Part shown: piece after piece, positions 1 to 6,386 of the stretch
Layout of the letters: every line of letters begins with the position of its first letter
Position numbering within the stretch: the first letter of the stretch is position 1
DNA from: Actinobacteria bacterium ATB1
Lineage (GTDB): Bacteria > Actinomycetota > Acidimicrobiia > UBA2766
Length of the DNA: 6,664 bases
Assembly: GCA_021404985.1 (NCBI GenBank)
Contig: QWHP01000166.1
Location: 1-6,664, forward strand
Direction of reading: 5' to 3'
The notes under the pieces: model-generated
What the model saw: the letters and a program-made list of their open reading frames with translations, nothing else
Told to the model about the DNA's origin: nothing
Database searches by the model: none
Position numbers and translations under genes: made by a program

Positions 1-1
1 C

Positions 2-2383
2 GTGAAGGAGGAGCTTTACGACGAGGCCGCTGTCAAGAACCGGACTGACCTGCCTTTTCTTGTCCGCTCGGACAACCTGAAGCTCCTGCGCGCCGCCGAC
101 GTCTTTCCCGGATATCAGAGCGCGCCTCTCACCAACCAGACGGAGGTGATCCCCGACAGCCACGCGAAGCTCCCACCGTTCTCCGAACAGGGAAAGATGT
201 ACATCCCGGCCGAGCTCCGGGAGCAATGGGGCGACTTCGTCGTCTGGGACAGTTCGACGGACCAGCCCAAGCCGGTCAGCCGGGACCAAGTCGGCGACTT
301 CTTCGCGGGAACCGGAATCGATCCAGCTCTCGAGGGCGAGTTCGAAGTGCAACTCGTGAACGGTGAGACCGTCGCGGCGCGGCCGGCGTTCGACGCGCTG
401 AAGCAGTATCTCGAAGACACGTGTGACCCGGAGAGCATTTCCAAGGTGACATGGGCACCGGCGGACGCGATCCAGGACCTGGCCCGCGAGATCGCCGCCA
501 ACCCAACGAAGACACTCTTCGCATGTGGGATGGGCCCGAACCAGTTCTTCAACGGGGACACCAAGGATCGGGCGATCATCCTTGTTGCCGCCCTGACCGA
601 CAACGTCGGGCACTTCGGTGGAACCGTCGGCAGCTATGCGGGCAACTACAGGCTGCCCCTGCTCAACGGGATGGCGGGTTCGTACGGGACCGAGGACCCC
701 TTCGACATCGAACTGGATCCGTCCAAGCCTGCTCACAAGGGGAAGTACCTCCTCTACGAGTCAGCTCACTACTACGACTACGACGACCGCCCGCTGCGCA
801 TCGGCAACAAGAACTTCACCGGGAAGTCGCACATGCCGAGCCCGACGAAGTCGATGTGGGTGGCGAACGCGAACTCGATTCTCGGGAACGCCAAGTGGGC
901 GCACAACGTGTTCCAGAACACGATCCCCAAGATCGACATGGTCGTCGTCAACGAGTGGTTCTGGACAGCCTCGTGCGAGTACGCGGACATCGTCTTCGGT
1001 GTCGACTCCTGGTTCGAACGCAAGATTCCCGACATCTACGGTGCGGTGACCAACCCGTTCCTGCAAGCCTGGCCGAGGGGCCCCCTCGCCCGACTGCACG
1101 ACACCCGGGACGACACCGAGGTCTGGGCGGGGTTGGGGAACGCGCTCGCCAGGCTGACGGGCGACAACAGGTTCGCTGACTACTGGCACTTCATCAACAC
1201 GGGCCAACCGGAGGTGTACCTGAACCGTGGGATGAAGTCGGGCAACACGACGAAGGGGCTCAGCTATGAGGCACTCGAGTCGTCATGCGCCGAAGGGCGC
1301 CCCTACTACTCGATGACGAGGACGAGCCCGCGAATCGTCGGCTGGGAGCAGCGCCAGGAGTCGAAACCCTGGTACAACAAGACCGGCCGGCTCGAGTTCT
1401 ACCGGGACGAGGACGGGTTCATCGAGTACGGCGAGAACCTCCCCGTGCATCGCGAGCCGGTCGACGGCACGCCCTACGAGCCGAACGTCATCATGGCGAG
1501 AAAACATCCCTACATCCGGCCCGTTCAGCTCGAGGAATACGGTCTGTCCTCGGACGATCTCGACGACGAGGTGCGACAGGTTCGAAACGTGGTCCTGACA
1601 CCAGATGAGATCGCTGACAGCAAGCACCCCCTCCGTGAGGACGGCTTCACGCACGTCCTCTTCACGCCCAAGTACCGCCACGCCTGCCACACGATCGGGG
1701 CGTCGACCGACACCGACGTCGTGATCTGGGGTCCCTACGGCGACTTCTACCGGCATGACAAGCGGACGCCCTGGGTGGCGGAGGGGTATGTCGACATCAA
1801 CCCCGAGGACGCCAAGGAGTTGGGCATCGAGGACGGCGACTACATCTGGTGTGACGGTGATCCTGCGGACAGGCCGTTCGTCGGCTGGCAGGACGCCTCG
1901 GAAGAGGACAAGAAGGTTGCCCGCTGGCTCGTGCGAGCCCGGTACTACCCGTCGATCGTCCGTGGCATCGCCCGGGCATGGTTCCACTTCTACGTCTCGA
2001 CACACGGGAGTGTGGAAGGTCACGAGACGAACGAGAACGGCCTCGCCAAGAACCCGAGAACCAACTACCAGGCGGCGTATCGCTACGGGTCACACCAGTC
2101 CATCACGAGAGCCTGGTTGAGGCCGACCCTGCAACTCGACGACTTCGTCCGCAAGGACGCGTCGGGCCAGTTGATCGGGGAGGGCTTCGAGGCCGACGTG
2201 TACTGCACCAACGGCGCGCCTCGCGAGTCCTTCGTGAAGATGGAGAACGCCGAGCCCGGCGGCATAGACGGCAAGGGCGAGTGGTACCCGCTCGAACAGG
2301 GGTACAGGCCGAGCAACACGAACCCCGGGTTCGCCCAGTACCTGAAGGGTGAGTACTTCGGGAAGGAGCAACAAGATGCCTGA
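2..2383 (+). CDS. Molybdopterin oxidoreductase catalytic (alpha) subunit, NxrA/NarG-like, type II DMSO reductase family; 5' partial
   Basis: This is the C-terminal 793 residues of a Mo-bisMGD catalytic subunit. The frame is open to the left edge, so the GTG at base 2 is not the real start. The visible part begins at the family segment TDLPFLVRSDNLKLLR (residues 15-30). Family members are about 1,100-1,200 residues, so some 330-400 residues are missing, including any Tat signal, the FS0 cluster ligands and the Asp ligand to Mo. Visible cofactor-domain blocks are FACGMGPNQFFNGD (173-186), LTDNVGHFGG (199-208), the YADIVFGVDSWFE region (327-339), FTPKYRHACHT (554-564) and NYQAAYRYGSHQS (688-700), followed by GAPRESFVK (738-746). 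These last blocks resemble, from memory, nitrite oxidoreductase NxrA more than NarG, SerA, ClrA or EbdA. The last 8 bases overlap the beta gene. The role is probably two-electron oxo transfer (nitrite/nitrate is the best guess). The family call is secure; the substrate is not. Confidence 0.9.
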   Translation: MKEELYDEAAVKNRTDLPFLVRSDNLKLLRAADVFPGYQSAPLTNQTEVIPDSHAKLPPFSEQGKMYIPAELREQWGDFVVWDSSTDQPKPVSRDQVGDFFAGTGIDPALEGEFEVQLVNGETVAARPAFDALKQYLEDTCDPESISKVTWAPADAIQDLAREIAANPTKTLFACGMGPNQFFNGDTKDRAIILVAALTDNVGHFGGTVGSYAGNYRLPLLNGMAGSYGTEDPFDIELDPSKPAHKGKYLLYESAHYYDYDDRPLRIGNKNFTGKSHMPSPTKSMWVANANSILGNAKWAHNVFQNTIPKIDMVVVNEWFWTASCEYADIVFGVDSWFERKIPDIYGAVTNPFLQAWPRGPLARLHDTRDDTEVWAGLGNALARLTGDNRFADYWHFINTGQPEVYLNRGMKSGNTTKGLSYEALESSCAEGRPYYSMTRTSPRIVGWEQRQESKPWYNKTGRLEFYRDEDGFIEYGENLPVHREPVDGTPYEPNVIMARKHPYIRPVQLEEYGLSSDDLDDEVRQVRNVVLTPDEIADSKHPLREDGFTHVLFTPKYRHACHTIGASTDTDVVIWGPYGDFYRHDKRTPWVAEGYVDINPEDAKELGIEDGDYIWCDGDPADRPFVGWQDASEEDKKVARWLVRARYYPSIVRGIARAWFHFYVSTHGSVEGHETNENGLAKNPRTNYQAAYRYGSHQSITRAWLRPTLQLDDFVRKDASGQLIGEGFEADVYCTNGAPRESFVKMENAEPGGIDGKGEWYPLEQGYRPSNTNPGFAQYLKGEYFGKEQQDA
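2361..2368 (+). promoter_or_regulatory. Ribosome binding site of the beta-subunit gene
   Basis: GGAAGGAG lies inside the 3' end of the alpha gene, 7 bases before an ATG at 2376. It decides the start of the beta gene: an in-frame upstream start at 2349 has no comparable site. The ATG at 2376 also gives the conserved N-terminus MPEVYNWQLGRKM. Confidence 0.75.
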
Positions 2384-3515
2384 GGTCTACAACTGGCAGC
2401 TAGGCAGGAAGATGGCCTACCTCTATCCGGAGGTTCGACCGCAGAGGCAGGCCGGCGCGGTGTTCGACACGAACAAGTGCATCGCCTGTCAGACCTGCAC
2501 GGTCGCCTGCAAGACGACGTGGACTTCCGGCAAGGGCCAGGAGTACATGTTCTGGAACAACGTCGAGTCCAAGCCGTGGGGCTCCTACCCCCTCGCCTAC
2601 GACGCCAAGATTCTCGAAAAGCTCGGAGCGCAGAACTGGGACGGTGACGTCTACGCCGGCAAGACGATCTTCGAGGCTGCACCTGAAGGCGAGAGGGTTC
2701 TCGGCTACTTGCCCAATGACCTCGACTACGCCTACCCGAACAAGGGTGAGGACGAGACGAACACGACGGTGGACTCCGAGAAGTACCACCTGCGCCTACC
2801 CCACGACGCCTGGTTCTTCTACCTCCCGAGGATCTGCAACCACTGCACCTACCCCGCGTGTCTGGGGGCATGTCCGAGGACCGCGATCTTCAAGCGTCCC
2901 GAAGACGGGATCGTGCTGACCGACGAGCAGCGCTGCAGGGGCTACCGCGAGTGCGTCCGCGCATGTCCCTACAAGAAGGTCATGTACAACCACGTGACGC
3001 GGATCTCGGAGAAGTGCGTACTCTGCTTCCCTGCTGTCGAGAAGGGCTTCCTGACAAGGTGCATGCGAACGTGCATCGGCAAGATCCGGACCTTCGGTTG
3101 GGTGAATCCGCCGGAGAAGGCCGATCCCGAGAATCCCTTGGACTTCCTCGTTCACGTGCGGAAGGTCGCCCGGCCCCTCCTGCCGCAGATGGGGACGGAG
3201 CCAAACGTCTATTACATCCCACCGATTCACGTCGAGAACCAGCGTTTCCTTCGGATGCTCTTCGGTCCGGGAGCGACCGAGTCCGTGGAGACGTACAGGA
3301 ACGCGATGGAGGGCAACGACCCGGAGCTGCTCGGCGTCCTCGTGCTGAACGTGGCCTCTGACCGGATCATCTCGAAGTTCAAGGTGCAGGGTGAGACGGC
3401 GACGGGGTGGGACGACCAGGGGAACGTCGTTGCCACCGTCCCGCTGAAAGAACCGACAATGGTCAGACCCCAATTCGATCCCAGTGTCGCGGTCTACCGC
3501 TACAACATCACATGA
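2376..3515 (+). CDS. Iron-sulfur electron-transfer (beta) subunit, NxrB/NarH-like
   Basis: This 379-residue ferredoxin-type subunit carries electrons between the Mo site of alpha and the heme of gamma. Four Cys groups are visible: C35/C38/C41/C45, C154/C157/C162/C166, C187/C193/C197 and C214/C217/C229/C233. In the third group the second Cys position is Tyr190 (CRGYRECVRACP). This is the substitution type that gives a [3Fe-4S] cluster in NarH, where the residue is Trp. The prediction is therefore three [4Fe-4S] and one [3Fe-4S]. The start MPEVYNWQLGRKM and the block KGQEYMFWNNVESKP (53-67) match what I recall of Nitrospira NxrB better than NarH, SerB or PcrB. The protein is somewhat shorter than NxrB (about 430) and NarH (about 510). 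It has no signal peptide, so it would be exported folded together with alpha if alpha carries a Tat signal. It overlaps alpha by 8 bases, which suggests translational coupling. The family is certain; the NxrB-type assignment is likely. Confidence 0.93.
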   Translation: MPEVYNWQLGRKMAYLYPEVRPQRQAGAVFDTNKCIACQTCTVACKTTWTSGKGQEYMFWNNVESKPWGSYPLAYDAKILEKLGAQNWDGDVYAGKTIFEAAPEGERVLGYLPNDLDYAYPNKGEDETNTTVDSEKYHLRLPHDAWFFYLPRICNHCTYPACLGACPRTAIFKRPEDGIVLTDEQRCRGYRECVRACPYKKVMYNHVTRISEKCVLCFPAVEKGFLTRCMRTCIGKIRTFGWVNPPEKADPENPLDFLVHVRKVARPLLPQMGTEPNVYYIPPIHVENQRFLRMLFGPGATESVETYRNAMEGNDPELLGVLVLNVASDRIISKFKVQGETATGWDDQGNVVATVPLKEPTMVRPQFDPSVAVYRYNIT

Positions 3516-3521
3516 GGGAGG
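3516..3521 (+). promoter_or_regulatory. Ribosome binding site of the gamma-subunit gene
   Basis: GGGAGG begins immediately after the beta stop codon and lies 9 bases before the GTG at 3531. It supports the GTG start. The next in-frame ATG is codon 142, inside the heme domain, and the GTG codons 62 and 65 fall inside the hydrophobic segment. Confidence 0.6.
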
Positions 3522-3530
3522 CGGCATCTC

Positions 3531-4601
3531 GTGACTGACGAAACTGTTGGCGAGAAGGGAACTCGGGAGCCAGAGACCGGTGCGACACCAATCGTCGAAG
3601 GTGACGGGAAGGGTGACGGGGGGGCATCCTCCGGTGTCACGGTCAAGGAGCTCGGAACGGAGGTTCCCGGTCATCCGAACAGGCGGAAGGCGATCCTCGG
3701 AGCGGGCGTCGGCGTGGCAGCGGTGGCTGCCGGTGCCTACGGGCTCAGCCGGCTCGTCAACGAACCCGAGGCGACCGAGATCGATGCTGTGTACACGGGC
3801 GGCGACGAGGTGCCGTTGCAGGATCCAGATTCGAACCTCTGGCGGGACGCCCCCTCGGCCCGGGTCGTACTTGGCCCCCAAGACGTCACCACGCCGAAGC
3901 TCCCTGAGGCCGCGGTCTCGGCCATCTCGGTGCGGGCACTCCACGACGGGGGCATGATCGGTTTCCGGCTGGAGTGGGGCGTCGACGAGGAGAGCAATCT
4001 GACGATCAAGACCGATCAGTTCCGGGACGGTGCTGCCGTGCTGTTCGCCTCCGAGGCGAATGCCGGTCTCCGGATGATGGGCAACCCTGCGCAGCCGGTG
4101 ACGATCGTGCAGTGGAAGGCGGACTGGCAGCGGGACGTGGACAAGGGCTTCCAGGACATCACTGTGGCCTTCCCGAACGCCAGCACCGACTTCTACCCGC
4201 CCCTGGTGAAGGACGCGCATGATGCCGTCGACGTTACGGTCCCCGACGCCTACATGCAGGCGAATGCGACGTACCGGCTCGCCGGCTATGCCGCCGACAA
4301 CTTCCAGTCCGCCATCTACCGTGTCTCGCCTGTGGAGAAGCTTCTGGCTCAGGGGTTCGGGACGTCTGCTACTGCCCCGACACAGGACGCGAGTGGATCG
4401 GGGATCTGGACCGACAGGGGCTGGCGTGTCGCCTTGGGCAAGAACATGAAGGGCTCGGATCCCAACGAGGTGTCGCTCGAACCAGGCAAGACATATGGGG
4501 TTGCGTTTGCGGTCTGGGTTGGCGCCGACGACAACGTTGGCGCTCGCAAGAGTCCGAGCAAGATTGTCCTGAAGCTCAACGTCGAGGTGGCGCAGTCGTG
4601 A
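3531..4601 (+). CDS. Heme b-binding gamma subunit, ethylbenzene dehydrogenase-type (EB_dh domain), NxrC-like
   Basis: This 356-residue protein is the probable heme b subunit linking the complex to its external redox partner. Residues 1-50 are hydrophilic and rich in Gly, Glu and Thr. R51-R52 (NRRKAILG) then lead into a hydrophobic stretch at about 54-72, which looks like a Tat signal or an N-terminal membrane anchor. Residues about 85-352 form the EB_dh-like domain: GMIGFRLEWG (141-150), RDGAAVLFAS (165-174) and MMGNPAQPVTIVQWKADW (182-199). The domain ends with VAFAVWVGADDNVGARKSPSK (324-344). EbdC-type proteins bind heme b through a Met and a Lys; M182 or M183 and K340 or K344 are the natural candidates (inference). 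The protein is longer than EbdC, DdhC or SerC, mainly because of the leader. There is no C-terminal membrane segment and no NarI-type cytochrome gene follows. The start is GTG, 15 bases after beta, and the last 4 bases overlap the chaperone gene. Confidence 0.82.
   Translation: MTDETVGEKGTREPETGATPIVEGDGKGDGGASSGVTVKELGTEVPGHPNRRKAILGAGVGVAAVAAGAYGLSRLVNEPEATEIDAVYTGGDEVPLQDPDSNLWRDAPSARVVLGPQDVTTPKLPEAAVSAISVRALHDGGMIGFRLEWGVDEESNLTIKTDQFRDGAAVLFASEANAGLRMMGNPAQPVTIVQWKADWQRDVDKGFQDITVAFPNASTDFYPPLVKDAHDAVDVTVPDAYMQANATYRLAGYAADNFQSAIYRVSPVEKLLAQGFGTSATAPTQDASGSGIWTDRGWRVALGKNMKGSDPNEVSLEPGKTYGVAFAVWVGADDNVGARKSPSKIVLKLNVEVAQS
4584..4590 (+). promoter_or_regulatory. Ribosome binding site of the chaperone gene
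   Basis: GAGGTGG lies within the 3' end of the gamma gene, 7 bases before the GTG at 4598. That GTG overlaps the gamma stop codon as GTGA, an arrangement typical of translational coupling. Confidence 0.5.
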
Positions 4602-5344
4602 GCGCGGTAGTCAGGGAGGGCGAGCACACACCTGCCGAGCAGGACACCCTGGTGTATGTCGCATTTCTCAGATGTCTGTCACCACGTGTGGGGGGGCTGC
4701 ATTCTGGCGAAGCGCTGGAGGATCTGGCCGCGGCCCTGGCCCTCGAGGACGAGAGACTCGCGGACGAGATCCGCAGGATCGACATGTCCGGCTGGACCGA
4801 CGCCCTGGAACTTGAGATCGCCCACACCCGCCTCTTCACCCGCGGGCAGGTGCCCCCCTACGAGACGTCCTACTTGAAACCCAACATCGTCGGGCATGTG
4901 GGCGAGCTCGCGGACATCGCCGGCTTCTACAGGGCCTTCGGCTTCGAGGTGTCCAAGGAGCGCCCCGACCACCTTCTTGTCGAGTTGGAGTTCGCGGCGT
5001 TTCTCGCCGCGAAGGAGGTCGCGGCCGTTGTCGAGGGCAACGAAGAGGCCGTCGAGGTCGTGCGTTCGGCGAGGCGCAGCTTCTACAAGAGCCACTTTGG
5101 CTGCTGGGTCGGGGCATACGCGGCGAAGCTCGAGGCGTCCGAGCCCGACGTGCCCTACACGAAGGTGGTGGACGTCCTCGCGTCCTGGATCGCCCTCGAC
5201 TGCCGGCACCAGGGTGTCATGCCCCTTCGGCCGTTGGAGACACCGAGCGCAGGGGTGTTCGAGGGCATCGACACGGACGACAATCCCCTCGAATGCATGG
5301 GTTGCCCTTCCGAGTTCCTCCAGGAGCGCCTCGCCGGCATCTAG
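4598..5344 (+). CDS. TorD/NarJ/DmsD-family molybdoenzyme maturation chaperone
   Basis: This 248-residue, mostly helical cytoplasmic protein is probably the delta subunit. It would bind the apo-alpha subunit and its Tat signal, aid Mo-cofactor insertion and hold back export until folding is complete. It is not expected to be part of the mature enzyme. Family features are the ELEIAHTRLF segment (71-80) followed by PPYETSYLK (86-94), and ERPDHLLVELEFAAFLA (121-137). The last matches the E-x-P-D-H/Y-L-x-x-E-L pattern of the TorD fold. The length is typical (200-250). It is the last gene of the operon, directly after gamma with a GTGA overlap, giving the order alpha-beta-gamma-delta also seen in ebdABCD and pcrABCD. 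An oddity is C233-M-G-C236 near the C-terminus, a CxxC pair that I do not recall as standard in the family. No signal peptide or membrane segment is present, as expected. The family assignment is firm; its client is inferred from position. Confidence 0.87.
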   Translation: MSAVVREGEHTPAEQDTLVYVAFLRCLSPRVGGLHSGEALEDLAAALALEDERLADEIRRIDMSGWTDALELEIAHTRLFTRGQVPPYETSYLKPNIVGHVGELADIAGFYRAFGFEVSKERPDHLLVELEFAAFLAAKEVAAVVEGNEEAVEVVRSARRSFYKSHFGCWVGAYAAKLEASEPDVPYTKVVDVLASWIALDCRHQGVMPLRPLETPSAGVFEGIDTDDNPLECMGCPSEFLQERLAGI

Positions 5345-5365
5345 CGGGCTTCACCCGCCAGCCCG
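5345..5365. terminator. Possible bidirectional transcription terminator hairpin (weak)
   Basis: CGGGCT (5345-5350) and AGCCCG (5360-5365) are perfect inverted repeats around a 9-base loop, starting one base after the chaperone stop codon and lying between two convergent gene sets. No T-tract follows on either strand, so this would be a non-canonical terminator. A competing 5-bp hairpin (GCGGG/CCCGC, 5344-5358) uses the same bases. The rest of the intergenic stretch (5366-5482) holds no gene I can support. Confidence 0.3.
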
Positions 5366-5482
5366 ACAGCGTTCGGTTCACACGAGGGGCTGCTCTCTCG
5401 CTCCAAGGGGTGTTCGCCGGGCCTGATGATCGCGCGATGCCAGCACCTCGGACGGCGGTCGCTGTCTCCCGCGTTCCGCTCC

Positions 5483-6328
5483 TCAGGTGGGTGCCAGGTA
5501 CTCGTGGAGCGGTGCGGCACGGAGGCCGAGGCGTGCGATCGCGTCGAAGGGAACCCGAAGGTCGACCACCAAGGCCCGGCCCCCAGTGGAGCAGGACGAT
5601 GTCTCCCGGGGCGAGGTCTCCGGGGGAATCCGTCGTCAGCATCCCGTTGTGACCTCGGCGCTCCACATGACGTTCGCATACAGACCGCAGTCCGAGGCGA
5701 CGAGGAGAACCTCGTCGTCATAGGCGCCGTGGGGTGGCCTGAAGGAGAGAGGGCGTCTCCCGAAGAGGGACTCAAGGGTGTCGCTCGTTCCGCACAGCTC
5801 CGCTCGGACCTCGTCCGCGGGCATGCGGTCGAGGCGTTCGTGGCTCAGCGAGTGGTTTCGACCGTCCCGCCAGAGAGAGGACATCGCGGTAGAAGTCGGT
5901 ATTGCCCTGCGCTTTCCACGCGATGAGAGACTCTGCGACCGGCGCCTGCTGGGTGCGGAGCAGGATCACCACCTCCGGCAGCGGCTGCCAGCCGTCGTCG
6001 ATGGTGATGAACACCACGGGGTCCGTCGTGTCGATCCTCGTGACGACCGGGACCGGCTTGGGTGTGGGCGGTGGGGGCAGGGTCGTGGTGGTTGCCGTCA
6101 AGGCCGCAACGAGTGCCCGTTCGCAGCCCGGTCGGCACGAAGATCTGGGAGCCCGGAGTTCAGCCTCGCGGCGCCGAACGCCGTGGCGACAATTGCCAGT
6201 GCCGGGAATCCCGAGGCCAAGGCGGCCTTCGCAACGGTCCGCCGACGGCGGTGCGGCCGGTGCACGTGCTCGATTACGCCAGGACGCGCGACACCCTCCT
6301 CCAGTTCCTCACCTTCCTGTGGGACCAA
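5483..6328 (-). pseudogene. NodB-type polysaccharide deacetylase, secreted or membrane-anchored, split by about five single-base frameshifts
   Basis: Read on the minus strand, one recognisable protein of about 282 residues is spread over all three frames. The first block (TTG start at 6328) has a basic patch HRPHRRRR and a hydrophobic segment at about residues 32-54, a signal or anchor. A Thr/Pro linker (TTTTLPPPPTPKP) then leads into the NodB domain. Motif 1 is FITIDDGW, motif 2 NHSLSHERL (the H-S-x-x-H metal site), motif 3 RPPHGAYDD and the late motif PGDIVLLHWGP. The C-terminus ends LHEYLAPT before the TGA at 5485-5483. The apparent lesions are one base missing near 6116-6118, 5866-5868, 5856-5858 and 5653-5654, and one extra base near 5575-5577. 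All lie in or beside short runs. The catalytic residues survive, so this is either a young pseudogene or sequencing error. The role would be de-N-acetylation of a cell-wall or surface glycan. It lies 58 bases after the GMC gene, probably co-transcribed. Confidence 0.75.
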
Positions 6329-6335
6329 CAGACCG

Positions 6336-6341
6336 CTCCTC
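6336..6341 (-). promoter_or_regulatory. Candidate ribosome binding site for the deacetylase gene
   Basis: On the minus strand GAGGAG lies 7 bases before the TTG at 6328, which makes that TTG the best-supported start. An in-frame GTG further down (before HRPHRRRR) lacks a comparable site but would give a more ordinary short signal-peptide n-region. Confidence 0.4.
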
Positions 6342-6386
6342 GGGCGGAGCCCGGACAGTCTGGCGCGTCGCGCGCTGAGTTCCGCG

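Noticed and set aside
451..1179. 242-residue plus-strand frame inside the alpha gene
   Set aside because: It is an out-of-frame Arg/Gly-rich shadow of the alpha subunit.
2349..2375. Upstream in-frame start for beta adding nine residues
   Set aside because: It would lie deeper in alpha without a Shine-Dalgarno site and precede the conserved MPEVYNWQLGRKM start, which has a good site at 2361-2368.
1283..2871. Two long minus-strand open frames (1283-2023 and 2083-2871)
   Set aside because: Both are antisense to alpha and beta, have Arg/Ser/Pro-rich or Val-rich low-information sequences and show no family motifs.
2796..4220. 474-residue open frame on the minus strand across beta and gamma
   Set aside because: It lies opposite two clearly homologous genes, is rich in Arg, Val, Leu and His with no recognisable domain, and is explained by high-GC codon bias of the real frames.
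5429..5438. 10-bp perfect palindrome ATCGCGCGAT in the intergenic region
   Set aside because: It occurs once, flanking bases do not extend it and no gene starts nearby, so an operator cannot be supported.
5293..5926. Plus-strand open frames 5293-5652 and 5426-5926
   Set aside because: They are antisense to the deacetylase remnant, are Arg/Gly/Pro rich and have no recognisable domain or convincing start.
5483..6328. Programmed frameshifting to express the deacetylase
   Set aside because: Five shifts in one short gene, with no slippery heptamer or evident pseudoknot at the sites, make programmed recoding implausible.
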